Source: Glandiceps talaboti
Taxonomy: Eukaryota > Hemichordata > Enteropneusta > Spengelidae
Assembly (NCBI RefSeq): GCF_964340395.1
Contig: NC_135550.1
Location: forward strand, 28,643,176 to 28,707,175
Length of the DNA: 64,000 nt
Direction: 5' to 3'
Both the position numbers and the translations under genes were made by a program. Positions 14,701-29,700 of this stretch are shown here, in pieces (position 1 is the stretch's first letter; each line of letters starts with the position of its first letter). The notes beneath the pieces are model-generated. The model saw only the letters and a list, made by a program, of their open reading frames with translations, was not told the DNA's origin and did not search any database.

Positions 14701-17700
14701 TATATTGCCACAAGTTCAACATAACATATTGTACGTATAGAGGTATCAAAAATAGGGACAAGTTAAAAATTAGCTTATTGTCATAACTTTATTATATTCT
14801 GTTCTGAACCTTGTTGTCTATATTTTGTACTTTTATGTGAGTATGCATGTGATCATCATGAGCTGAATGTCTTGAAGTTAAACCCAATGAATGAGGCCCA
14901 CTATTGACTGTTACACTGTGTAAGATGATGGATTCAAGCAATTTTTCCTAAGGGATATAGATCAGATGCAAATTTCTAGAAACAGCGCAGTGAAATTGAC
15001 TGATGTTCTCATTAGATACATGTGACAGGTTCAATCGTGTCATCATTTCTCATATTGGGAAATAAAATGCACAAATAAAGGAAACAGTTTTCTGACGAAG
15101 AGTCCTCTGTTCTATTTTATGAATATTTCATCGCTATTTACACTCTAGAAATTAATATATTTATGTATGCGATAATATTTCATCACTGAATTTGAAAACT
15201 TAAACATAAATTTTATAATAAGTGACAATCTGTTCATAAACAAATGAATATTTCATACCTTTGAATTGAAACATTGTAATACAGGATATTTTTCATCAGT
15301 AAGGAAAACAGCTGTGTGTGGTGTACTTGTGAAAGAAATCTATTGTGTGTATTGTTTTGTATGAAAATGTATCTAGATATTTATAAACTCTGGTGATGAT
15401 ACATTAACATATCATTATTTTGATACTTCATTCTAAAGTCATCCTCATTGTTAGTTTCATGAATTGACCAAAGTGATAGGAGGAATAATTTTAGTCAGAT
15501 ACAGGAGTTCATTAATCATATCTTGTTGTGAATAGTTCCTGAAAATGATTAATATCTGAAATTAAAATATGAATTTTTATGTGTTATTTTGGTGTTCTTT
15601 AATATTTAAAGACCATATTAAAGTTTTTACATATTTTAGGGTGTGTATAGTGTTATCATGCATTAAATTTGCATATTGTTGTAAAAGCGTCAGAGAGTAG
15701 AGCTATAATAATCATATATCATTGTGCATACAAAATTGAGATTAGATTTATGTGAAATTAATCAGTGATCCACTATCAACACAGAGGAAAGTAATGGTTT
15801 CCTGTCCTGGTGATTTATTATTATTTCGTAAATCAGATTTGCTTTGCCAGAATTACTGTCATTTCTCTTCCTTTGGTAAGCCAACAACACATCACTAAGG
15901 ACAACTGGGTCATGCTGCAGCCACCTGCTGATAAGTTGATAGAACCCTGGAAATTATCCTACAATCAGACTCTTCACTGTAATGGCAGCCTTTCTATTCT
16001 GTGCTGCTGTACTGTCTATGCTCTTTGGAAGCAGCAATCTACTGTGCAGTCATGCAGTTTTAGGAGTCCTACCATTTTGGAGATAACTCTAGAGCAGCAA
16101 AGTGTTCTTATTTTTATTGCAACTTTACCATAAAAAGATTTTTAGTCCAAGAAAGTTGAGATATTGCAATTTACTACTGTGCAGTACCATGTTAATTATT
16201 CTTTACAGCCATGTTGTCTATATTTTCATTTGCTGCCTTGCTGCAATGCCGTACAGTGCAGCATTTATAAATTGGAATGTTGTTGCAACCATATTAATAG
16301 TATGTGCAGCAACTTGTATATTGTAATGGTGTTTTATATTGTAATTTTATCAGTACCAGCATGTTGTTACTGTTAGTATGTGCAACAATGGTATACTTCA
16401 ACATACCATATGATACTTCTTTAGATTGTTCACTCTAATAGTTACATGTAAAATAATGTTGTCAGACATTGTTGCATGCCAAGACTGTAATTATTAATTC
16501 CATACATAATTATTTTGATTAGTCAATGTATGCTATGTTTCAGTTCTGTCCCATTTTGCATACCTATTAGCATGTGTCCTTGAAATGTTAATACTTTCAT
16601 GTTCTTTCCTCTGTGGTGTGTTGTTGTTTGCTCACAAAACAAACAGGTTTACCAAGTAACAGTCATCATTGTTAGTTAGTCAGATTATCTTTTGCTTGGA
16701 TGATAAGATGACAAATACTGCTGTAAGGTCTTCTGTAGACTGTAAGTCTTTTCACTTCACTTTTTGTGGATGGTTGAATGTAGCCTATGAAAAGTTAATC
16801 ATTTAGTGCAACAGAACAGACAACCAATCTTGTTATTTAAATTGTCTTCTGTTGGAGTAATCATGCAAATGTTGCATGTCAGACATCAAGGCATGTCCTC
16901 TGTGTGACCTCATACTTGTTAAGAAGTGTTTAAACAAAATGTTCTCTCAAAGCAAAGTGGTTGCTCATTGCACTGTTAGTAATAAACAGGGCAGAGTATA
17001 GTATACACTTGTTATCTATAATGTAAGTCCTTAGAATTGTGATTGTATCTTGACAATTCATTGTTCCAAACAACTTTACATGGAAGCAGTGATAATTTTA
17101 GCCTTTTGCACTTGAATGAATAAAAAATATTGAATAAACTTTTGATTACAACATTTAGAGATGTGATGTCTTTTGTTTTTATGTTGAGTATGTGTTTAGA
17201 GTTAGTGCACCAACCAGTGTTTATCACTACAATTTTATTAGTTTTGATGGAAGTTGATAATGGTGATGGTACCAGCAAGCCTACTTGACACATACCTGTG
17301 CAACCCTGATCTTGCACAAACAACATTTTTTCATGCATTGTGTAATCACAGTCTTTTGTGTGAGCTCATTTTGTAAGATGTCTACATAACAAGTGAAATT
17401 AGACAGTCCACTGTCTCAGATTTGAATCATACAAAATAGAAGATTACATCAAAAGCCGCAAGCCATAACAAGTGAAATTAGATAGTAACATGTCTGTGAT
17501 TTGAATCATACAAAATAAGGGGATTACATCAAAAGCCACTGGCCATCTTACTACTTTGTTACATTTACATCTTGTTGTAAAGATTTAGGCATTAAGCCAT
17601 GTATATCAAATACAGGGGCATTAAGCTTACAACCAGTCTTTACATGTAAACACCCTCTACATTTATGCCATTTACGCTATGGTTCTTCCCTATCTCTCAA

Positions 17701-20700
17701 AAAGCAAAACTGTGAACAGACTTAATTTGCTCGGATTTTTGGTAACAAAACCACCTAGACCCTTTGCTAATGACTATGAAAAGCACAGGACCATTAAATT
17801 CAATCTACGTCTTGTCTATTCTGTCTATTCTTAATTACTTTTGCTCGAGCCACAAAAACGTACGATATGACAGCTTAAACGTGTACAAGGTTGTGCGCAT
17901 GAAATCTGTTCGCAGCCTCACAGTTTGAGATAGGGATGAACCACAGCGGAAGGGAGAAGATGTGTCGAAATCTAGCAATGTATACATCCAGAGCTATGTA
18001 GAAACATATTTACAACAGCTACTGTTGTTCAAAGGTTTATGCAGATGTGGGTATTTATGGCATATAGGCATATATGTATATCTGGTCAGTGATTTAGCTA
18101 CAAATGTAGGCGATAGAAATCTTCCAGTATCAGAAAAAAATTAAACCTGGTACATTTTCTAACATTCCTCTTCATTTCATTCTGTAATAGATTCTGATGG
18201 GACTTTGGTATATTTTGTTTATTGTATTTGCTATATCTCTGTATCTATACTATCAATAGCCAGTCAAGGTTAATGTAAATACTAAATTCAGGAGAATTCT
18301 CAATAAATCTTGAGATTCAAACAATTCTGGATGAAAGAGTGTACAAAACAAGAATTTAAATGTATGTAATGTAACATTATCCATTCCAGAATTACCTCAC
18401 TTTTATTTGCCTGGAATGGTTAGACTTTTTTTAGTTAATCCTTGATGTGTAAGATGCTATGCTGTTGTCAGCTGTGGACAGCTGTCCAGAAAAGCATGCC
18501 AAGTATGTGTGTATCAGACAGGAATTTCTGAATACCACATTTACATGTATGCTGCAAGGAAGTTTGCATTCTGGTTTGAAACAATAAATGCAGATGTATG
18601 AATTGTGTCAATCTGATTAAAATCTGATGGAGTGAATGCCTTGATTTCTAATTTCAATCTTTATTTACCTCTCTGTTCTTCATTTATTGTTGTTTGTTTT
18701 TGATCTTGTTGTGCTGAGAATGAGTGCCGTCTTCCTATGTCTGACTGAATACCATAGTTCATGTTCAAATCTCATGCATTGAACAACCCACTCTATCAAT
18801 GAGAGCGTGTCTTACATTGAATACCTATGGGTACAGTACTTTGGAACACAACAGATCTAGAAAGCAGAGCACAGACATTGATGTTATTGTTATTATTTTG
18901 GTGGGTCTGTTTGTTTTCAACTTCAATCCTGGAGTATTAACTGGAATGAAGATTTTGATTGGCTATGTGTATGTAAAGGATTTTATTTTGAATGTGAACG
19001 TGCCCATGGTATTCAGTCAGATGTAGGAAGGAGGTGCCTACTCAGAGAACAACAAAATGGAAAGTAAATGACAGTACATGAAGGACATAGAGGTAAAAGA
19101 AATCCAGCTATATTTGCTACATCAAATTTTCATCAGATTGGAATTGTTAAAAGGAAAGAATTTATATTAAAGAACATTATAAAACTATTCAGCAAAATAA
19201 TCAGATTTGTAGATGTTTTGTCAGTTTTAAAATGTATGAATTATTTGTAATAATATATTTATTATCTTACACCATGCAATTGAAAGCACATGGTATCATA
19301 ATGTGTGACGTTTTGGGTAGTCAACAAGAAAGATGTAAAATAAAATGGATCTATTTGATATTGTCGTTTGTTTATAGGGCAAGAGGCAAAAAACTGAGAA
19401 ACTGAGATGCTTGGTACAATTCAGTACCCTGGTAAAGTATTTTGATGAATTTGTGTCAGAATTACCAATTGAAATATACTTTCCCTTGAGAAGGAATACC
19501 TGATGTGACATGAATGAATTATTAAATGTACAATACCGTGTGGAAGAGGAAGTCTCCTTGAGAGGAATTAGACAAGCAGTATACATATATATGATTCGGT
19601 TGATGTCTACACATGCAACATTGGTCTTTTTTCCTTAGAAAATTGGGGACCTTTGGCTATAGAACTATTTTGACAGTGTCGTAGTTGTGTTGTGGAAAAT
19701 CAACTGATTCCAGTTTGTCTTATTAATTTGTTACAAAATATTGGAAATAAATCTGTCACAGCAGTATGATGATCATTCTTGTACTGTAACTGTGAAGATA
19801 ACAAGGGCAGTTTTAGTGATTGTCGTCATTTTTGCAAATATTCTTATAATCAATTTGTATAATATTATGCCATGTTACAATATTTACATTGCTGTGTAAA
19901 TTAAGTTCTAATTTGATTTCTGGGCTCCTTCTTGTAATAAATTGAAAATCAAAATCCCAACCATCTTTAATGCTTAATGCAAAAAAATATGTTAATACAG
20001 GTACAAAACACAAAAGGGAAGAGGAAAACATCAAACTGAAAATGAAATGTGATTGCCAGAGCAAAATAAAGCAAGTAATACATGGATTAATGTAAAGATT
20101 ATTGTGAGGATACACCATCAATACAAATCATATACTTACTGCCAACATTTGATACTGTTATCATACATGTAAAACAGTCATAAACTGAATTTTTCTATAT
20201 ATTGTACGATAACTCAGACTACCATTGTCCAACTTTTGACTGAGGTTTCCAAATCCAGTGTGTAGAAAACTAAAACCAGTGATCATGTACATGGTTTGTT
20301 TATGAGCTCAACACCTGACTTCTGTCTTATTTTAGAAACAAACTCTCTTTACATGTGACAAGATGAAATATTAATAGTTCTGATAGATTGGTTGACCACC
20401 CACAAATGACAAATTTCATGTTTAGAAATTTGATACATAAATTGACTCCAAAAATGTGGTTTGGAAAGCATTTGCAAAAATAGTTTTGTGCAGAGGTCAA
20501 AGTTTTTTTCTTCTAGAAACAAAAAATGTCATGAAATGTTATTATATAAAGAGAATTAAGCTGCCAGCTATGCTACTTGTTAAGGGATGTGATATGTATG
20601 AATATGTATCATTTATATTTGTAGTCTGTTTATTCAGCAAAAAATGTATGTAAATGTTGTTCAAAATGAAATTAGAATATAATTTAATCTTCAAGAGGTG

Positions 20701-23700
20701 TATTTCAATAGCAACCCAGGCAATACAATGCATGAATTGTTTGACAACATGTAGAGATGCTACGTGGAATTCAGATAGGATGGGAAATGAAAATAGATGT
20801 ATGTCTCCAAACTCGGTTCAAAGGGCCAGTGTAAATATATTCAGAAATAGACTTTGTCAGCTTAGTTGGTATTACTGTAAGGCAGTAGCATGGTTCAGTC
20901 AGGATTAGATTCGTAGATGGTTAACGTTGTATAGATTTATAATTATCTCATATTTTAAACATAAAAAAAGTGGTATTCTTTTTGTGCTGACGTTTACATG
21001 TAGATAATATGTAATACTGTTTCTGTAAAGGATGACTGCGCTGTGTCCTCAAAGAACGAATTCCCCAAATTTGGCCATATGGATAAAGCTTGTTTCTGAT
21101 CCTTTTGAAATAATTACACAATGTTCACCATGTTGTTTTCAAGGAAAAAGCCAATCTGCTGTTATTCCCAGGATTAGTTGTTGCTATTTTGTATAATACA
21201 CTGGAACCCCTCATCATTCTTCTTGATTTTAACTGAAAGTAAATTGGAATTTTCTTGAAGAAAAGAACAACAAAAGTTGAAGACTTTTATTTTTGAGGTG
21301 CATAATTACTATGAACAATTGTAATAAACATGTCCACCATGCCATTTGTTGTCGGTTACATGTACTAAGAGTAAAATAAATAAGGTAATTAAGTAGTATT
21401 GTCTTGCATTCAGAAAACCGAATGTTAAACTTATATAAACTATCATCTCTCAAGACCATGTACATTGAATATTGTATTACTAGTACTATGGAGTGAAGTC
21501 AATTACATAAATTTAATAATACATAGCACAATATGGGTAATATATTTTGACAAGGGTGTGGTAAGAAGCCAATTATTTCATTTGGGAATTTTTTACCTTC
21601 CATATGACATGCTGTGCTTTGTAGCTTGTTTAGGAATAGTGGGTAATTGGAAATTATTCAGCTCTGTGTTATTCCCATATGTCTACACAGCTGGTGTTTT
21701 CCCAAAATGGTGTGTTGGTTGCACTTGTCAGAAAATACCTAGTGAATCATTATCATATTGTGATAAATTAAAAATATAATGTTAATATCTAATTGAAACC
21801 AATACACCTACAGATTATTACAGAAGATATATCATAAAAAGTTTTTGTTATGTTGACATTTTTTGTGAATTTTCCACCAGACAGATATGAAATATTGATG
21901 GTACATCCATTTACTGTAACACTGCATTATTAAAACCAGGTTAATCTAGGAATAGTTGTGTGACTGAGTACTATAATCAATTGTTATATTGAGTTGTAAT
22001 AACTGTTCTTTAAAATGCTTCCTTAATAGTTAACACCATTTACATGAAGATAGTTAGCTGTATTCTCATTCTGTGTAATCAACATCTTTATTTGATCAGT
22101 ACTAACTTCACACATCTCCTAATTTAATTAGCTATGTCATCAAATGTTGTGTTAATATCTGACATACATGTACACAGAAACATAAAAAATTATATCATGT
22201 CAAGCATAAAACATTACTGTACAATGATAAGTTGTTTAGAACAATTTAGAATTTGAACCTTGGCATTTGTTTGATGTATAGCAACAACTAGGTTGTATTA
22301 CTATTGTAACCAAATGGAGAATATATTTAGTTTCATGTTTACAAGACAGACTGCGTTTAAGGGTAGGGTATGCAGAACACTTTGTGATGAGATGCAGTAG
22401 GAATTTGACCTGAGCCAATGCCAATGAACTCTGCTCAGCTTCCATTCACCAATATATGTACATTACAATTTACATTGAAATGATGTACACTTTAGATGAT
22501 AGTATTCTGCCAAAGAATATTGTATAGTTCTAGGAAAAAAATGACAATTTAGTAAATTAATTTTTAATGGGTCATATTTTTATTATGAGCTGTTCATAGC
22601 TTGAAGACATTTCTATCTATTTATATGAAGCAGACAGAGGGGATACTATTTCTTTATGTCTGACTTCTTATAAAAGTGCTATATATGTATTTACCATAGC
22701 TTATCACATCCCCCGCAATTTACTGTACTATAGAGTGAACCGCTCTGTGGCTGAGATAGCTTAAAGCAATATCAGCTTTGTGCGTCATCATATGCATGGA
22801 GGCTTACACAGCACACAATTTAGACATGTCAGCGTGATGTGAGAATCATATGAATTGTTCATACAAAGACTTCAGTATTCATGGTGCAAGAGATTGCTTA
22901 ATTTTTGAGAATATATAAAATACTTGATTTTTTAGTGGTATTTACTTGTTATGTTATTAATGATGCTGTTTGTTTTGTTTTTGCTTCACTGTCTCACATA
23001 CCACTTGTATTGCTAGCAATACCAAATGATTAATGCTGTTTGAAAATATATGCTCAAACTGATTGGTCGCAATGGGGAGTGATAACGTACATCAGATTAA
23101 TTGCTCATATTCAAGTGAAGTCAATATGTAAATGTGCCCTCATTGAGATGAGCACAAGAGTAACATAGTTTTCATATATAGCAAATGGAATATAAATATC
23201 TACAAACAGGCATGCTGATAACTGCTATTGGGGCGTGGCTAAATTAATCATTTGCTGTTACAAGCATTACAAGCTGATTGTGATGTAAACAGGCTACTTT
23301 TTAGCATGACTAAACTGAGGTTCATTACTTCTAGGGATGTGTAGATTGTAAATTTAAATAAAGGTATCTTGGTATATGAAATAATGTTGTGCTACAATCC
23401 AAGTGGTACTGATGTTATGTAATATTTTTAAGAATATTGGTTTTTTTAGCACAACTGAACTTGTTCAGTAGTGCTGTAGGGATCGCCCGGCGTCTGTCTG
23501 TCTGTCTGTGTGTGTGTGTGTGTGTGTGTAAACAACTTAAAGTCAAAAACCGCTGAACCGATTGCCACGATATTTGGTGGGTCCATTACTTTGGGTGTCT
23601 AGTTGGGAAATTGTTCAAATCAAAATGATCGCATCACAGGTGTGTGATTTGGGTCAAAAAATGTGATTTTTGGTCAAAAAACTTAAACTCAGAAACTACT

Positions 23701-26700
23701 GGGCAGATTGGTGCGAAATTTGGTGGGAACAATCTTAAGGGGGTGTAAAGTAAGATTTGTTCATGACGGGATGATTCCATCAGTGATATGCAAATTAGGA
23801 CTAAAAATGTGTCTTTTTGGTTAAAAATCTATAATTCTAAAACTACTGAGCAGATTGGGCTGAAATTTAATGGGAATGTATCTAGGGATGTATGGACAAA
23901 GAAATATTAAGCATACCATGATTCCATGAGTGATATGCAAATTAGGTGTAAAAATGTTCATTTTTGGTCAAAAACTTATATCTCAAAAAGTACTTGGTCA
24001 TTTAGTCTGAAACTTGGCGAGATGTTTCTGAAACTGTTATTCTGCAGATTTTCTTAAAAACATTTTGACAAAATTGGCCCTAGCGACCATGACCACGCCC
24101 TTTAGCAACAACCAAATGGCAGTATATTTTGGTCAAATAACAACATCATCTGGTAAGCAAGTGAGTAAACATTCAAAAAATGTATGCAAATACCCTAGCA
24201 ACCATGACCACGCCCATAGCAACAGCCAAACGGTGGTGTATTTCACAAAGATAACAACAGGGTTTAATAGATAATTGAATAAACATCCAAAAAATGTATG
24301 TAAATTTGCATAGCAACAAGACCACGCCCATAACAACAGCCAAATAATCACGTATATTGCAAAGATAACAACAGGAATAGAAAGACAGATGAATAAACAT
24401 TCAAAAAATGTATGCAAATACCCTAGTAACCATGACCATGCCCATAGCAACAGCCAAACGGTGGTGTATTTCACAAAGATAACAACAGGGTTTAATAGAC
24501 AATTGAATAAAACATTCAAAAAATGTATGTAAATTTTCCTAGCAACAAGACCACGCCCATAGCAACAGCCAAATGATCACGTATATTGCAAAGACAATAT
24601 CAGGAATTCATACACAAGTGAACAAAAACACACAAATGTATGCAAATATATCTAACAACATGACCACGCCCATAGCAACAGCCAAATGATAGCATTTATC
24701 GTAAAGATAGCAACATGGTTGGATAGGCAACTGGATAGTTATTCAGCAAATAAACACCTATTGTTAGCATAGACTAGCATATGGATAAACATTTTTAAAA
24801 ACTACAGTTGTGCTACAACGCCATTGGCGGTATTTTTTCATTTAATAGTTAATATAGCATAATAATGTGTATATGCATACTTATGTATATGTTATTATGT
24901 ACAATATATATACACAGTCTGCCTCAAATGAAAATCAGGTAAATTTTGAAATATATTTGAATTTTAAAGAATCTAAGGAATGGCTTAAAGTATTATTCAA
25001 CTCCAAAGATTATATCATGATATCAAATGGTACTGAGTTGCTATATGAAGCTTGTTTGTTGTCGATATTACACAGCAAATACCATATGATAAAATTTAGA
25101 TGAAAATGAGAGATATATGTTATACTTTCATTAGTAATATTTATTGAAAATGATGTCATTACACTCAGCATGCATGCATAGATCTGATAGTCATCTGTGT
25201 AGCCAGGAAATGAGAATTAGCTCAATTTCCTTAATGTATCTTGTCTCTTTCATGCTAGGTAGCATCGAATGTAATAGATAAATATGGCAGGGGATTGATT
25301 GTAGCTTTATAGATATTAGGTACTCTGGAAAATGTAATACAGTTTTGACCATTGATGCAAGATATGTGCTGTATTAAATTGAAATATGAAAACTGCACTA
25401 AATGTTTCAATTGTCAATAGAAATATATATAACATTATAACTTAAAACCATTGTCATCCACTAAATGTTTATTTAGAGTTGAGTAAGATTTAATTAGTAT
25501 AATATATTATAGTAAACTGGCAAGTTTGCCAGTACACAGGCTTATTTTATTGAACAGAGTTATAAGTTTTTACAGTTAGTCAGTGTATGAATTGTTTGAA
25601 ATAAATGCTACCTATGCCGTCATGATTGATATGTGTTAGGAAAGATTGAATTTTGAGAAAGTGATGACTTTAGTAGTTTGATTGACTATTGGATAGAAAC
25701 AAATGGTAGATAATCCTTTGACTCAAATACTAATACTATTGGTAGTTGATATCATCAACAAGACATTATGAGAAAACAACATCTCAGACATTAATGAAAA
25801 CATTTTCCAGAATGTATACCTCATTGCTCTTATGACATTACTTGTGTAAATGTCTGGATATTCATTAGTGTTTGAATTGTTCAACATGTGACCTGGAAGT
25901 ATGTGTATATCAATATACCTGTAGTCTATGACAGTTGAAAAAACAGCTGTTGATTTAGCAATGCATGCTGGTATAGGTAAGACTGTTGTATGATGGATAC
26001 ATCACCTGCTAATGCTGACCTTACCAAAATGGCGAAATGAATCATATGCATGATTTCCTAAAGTGAATTCATATTCATAAAGATGAATGACGTTAAGTAA
26101 CATTTTCTATTCTTAGTATTTCATTTATGAGGTATTTTGATTTTAACCTAATTTTGTTAAAATTGTGTGTACCGCAAATAGCATGAAACAATGCATTTTT
26201 AGCTCATACAAATATTACATTCTGACATTCATAAATGATGATTACATTTTAATGTGTATTGAGGTTAGTATATAAATAGTTTAGACATGAACATACATGT
26301 ATTTATAGACCTGTACATACTACATTAACAACTACCTGTAAACCTGATTTGATGGTGTGTTGGTCACACAGATTTCAAGTATACATGCTAAATATCATAT
26401 CCAAGGCTAAACAATTTTCCAGAAAGAATATATAAAGTCTTAACAATTTTTAGTAAAATATTCCAAAGGAACATTCAAAAAAGATTTTTTGTTCCAAATA
26501 CATTAATGATTAAAGTAAGTTTGTTTACTAATTGATTGTACTACAAATAGAACAGTTACCTGTAAATGACAGCACATTTGTGTATAACCACAATGATCAT
26601 GTCCTTATTTGCATATCATTTGCATGCAGGTATGCAATAATGTTTTTGGTATTGCACTACAGTGTAAATACCATTAATATGTGCGTGTACAGGTGCGTGT

Positions 26701-29700
26701 AGTCTGGATGCCAGCGTGGTTTGTAGCTAGTAGAGGTGTAAATGACAATGATACTGTATAGGAACTAGACTAAGGGTGCATGTCATCTCTGGTACATATG
26801 AAATAAAAGAAATTACTGAGTACAATCATTTGATAGACACAGAAAGTAATAATTGTAAATTTAAGTATAGGAACTTTAAAAAAATCAGAGTATTTGATCA
26901 TCATAAGATTCAGAAAAGACAAATCGCAGACATTGTGAATGTAATGTGGTTGAGTGAGTAATTGATAGTGGGATTTATAACGCTAGATTGAGCCATGGTA
27001 CTTGATTATAGCACCTAATGAATAGGCAGGAACTTGACTTATACAATTATACATTTTTTGTCTTCATAAATTTTCATGAGGCTGATTATTATTGTGTATC
27101 CAGATTTTCCATCAACTGTATGTAAAATGAGTAAAATATGAAATTTGAAATTAAAATTCAGATTACGTATGTTCATTGGGAATATTTCAACTTTGTGATG
27201 TCAGTTGCAATTTGGTTACCACATGTGTGTTTGAGGGATTGTAGGTTCATTTGATCAGTGTTAAGCAAATACCAAATTAGACAGTTTATATTTGACAGGA
27301 AGAAAATCCATATTTTGTTTAAAGCAAATAAATTGTATGTGATGGTGGTTATTCCAGTTATCAGACATGTTATCTAGGGGTTAACAAATGATTATAGAAC
27401 AACTGTCCAATGATTGAGATAGTGACCTAACAAGTCAACAGGTTATCAGAAGATGAAGTAATCATTTAAATGCAGCACAGACATTTACCCTGGAAGTCTA
27501 CCATGATATTCAAAGAATTGAACTATTAATATATTTATATGCAAATTTGAGGCAATGTCATTCCAGAATTATTCAGTCTGTCGCGTGTGTGTGCAAGTGT
27601 TCTAAATATGTAATAAATTCACAGCTGATGTATGTTCTAGTTAGAGTTAAAACAACATATGCTGTCAAACAGTGTAGTTGATGCATTACTAACAGACCAA
27701 TGATTGATACTTGTATGCTTAGATAATTCTACAATCACATGTATTAGAAAATAATCTTGCTAAAAATAGTGTGGATTTGAATGTGAAAATTCAGTACATT
27801 CCATGGAACACCTCTGTGAAAGTTTCTTTTTAGATACATATTCAAATAGTTGTTTCATACCTACTGGAGGAAAAAATATTTATTAACACTTATAAAGAGG
27901 TTTGGTATTACTTTGTTCATAAATAGTTTGGATATAGTTACATATATAACCTGGTTTTGTACTCAGCTATCATAATACAGGGCCGGTCGGGAAAGTGTAC
28001 AAATCGCCTTCGTTAACTAGTTCAACTAAATTGATTGTACAGATAGATTTCATTCATAAGACTTGACAGGATGTTTTTCGTAATTGGAGAAATGTACTTG
28101 GATATAGTTAAAAGTATAAAAAACATAATCTGCATAATAGGGCAATTCTCTCTCGATCTGTTAAAACTTCAAATGATATCATTGCATCATCATAATATCT
28201 TTATTTAAAATTGTCAAAGTAGATGAGTGGTCTGTAGTTGAATGCTGTTTTCCTGTTATGATTCATTCCCTACCAAGTCAAGTATCCTTGTACAAGTTTG
28301 ATGAAGGTTGTAGTTTCCTACTCTTGTAGAACACATGTCCCTTTAGGTCAAGCACGGTGGCCTTTCATTGGCAAATTTATCTTGTACATGCTTTAGGATT
28401 GGCTTGGCCTTGTTGTAGAGATCAATGTACAAATATACATGTCTTCTTACATTCCTTCTTGTAATAGCAATGGCTACCCAGTAAACCAAATTTTTGTATT
28501 AATCATTTCTGGACATGGATGCTTCCTATTTAACTATTTTCATCCTTGGGGTATTGCTTGAAATGTAGTTATCATGTTAGTAACCACCAAGCTGTATCGG
28601 CTGCACATGCTGTCTGCAATCTACAATGGTTTCCTGTTGTATTATCTACATCAAATATGTCTAAGTTAACTACAAGATGTTACTATATATTCCCCAGAAG
28701 GAGATAAAGATAGATAATACCTTCTGATTACAGAAGACAACATCTCTGATCAGAAGAGGCGATCCTGCCCAGATCCCTGATAAAGCATGAATTATACACA
28801 AATATGCCATTACTGTTCTTTTTCGTAATTCCTTAGAGATTATTGTTCCTGAGGGTGATTCTTAGTTAGTAGCTCAATTCCTTCCATCTGAGTAGTGTAC
28901 CACATTGACTGAGGAGTTTTATCTGTACAGATGCTTTAGTACATAAACCAGCTGATGCTATGAATGAAAATCACCGAAAAGTTTATCCGTGTTTGTGCAA
29001 AGCTTCACTATATCTCTAAGTAATACCATCTGCAAGCTACATACAGATGTATAATAACTGTTGTAGCTCTGATAACAGATTACATTAGTAGAAGGGTAGA
29101 GCAATAATACTTAATTCCAGTAGCTATGTTCTCTAATACCGTGACCTCCAAACTAAGCCTAAGGACAACATACAGCTGATATGCGACCTCACAGAGATTT
29201 ACGTGTAGATGAACAGAACCCTTGAAGCACATGCTGTGATCAGAATGAAAGTTGAAAAATTGCAAGTAAATTACAAGACAGTATTGAATGCTTTGCAGTC
29301 CTACTTGTTTGTGATGTGAATTCTATGTAATCTCTCTACAGGGGAGTGCAAGTCTCATATAGTTGGATGACCTTTAAACATCCTGATGCAGTTAAAGATC
29401 ATATCTGATGAGCAACAATTCTGTTTTGTATAGAGTACATGAGATTAAATGTACCACCACGATTGCCACAAATGTGTTTGACATTTCCATATCTCTTGAA
29501 TTTCTGAAGGAATGGGACTAAGATGATCCTATAACATCACTCTGACGCATTCATAGTCTTCTTTGGTATAAAACAGTCATGTTTTCTGTTCCTTTCAGAT
29601 AGCAATGGCAGATTACAGAAAGTACTTTGTACCCGGTTCTAGTAGCTATACCCAAAATTGTGTGATTGTAGCATGACTAACCAGCTTTGAATTTTACACA

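Noticed and set aside
24133-24519. 128-codon open frame on the minus strand with repeated Cys/Leu/Trp segments, looking like membrane helices
   Set aside because: It is made entirely of the 114-bp tandem units of dispersed repeat copy B; there are no splice sites or family resemblance.
28250-29700. Somewhat less AT-rich part of intron 1 that looked like a decayed coding region (possible retroelement remnant)
   Set aside because: Frames are interrupted every few codons and no reverse transcriptase or other motif could be read.
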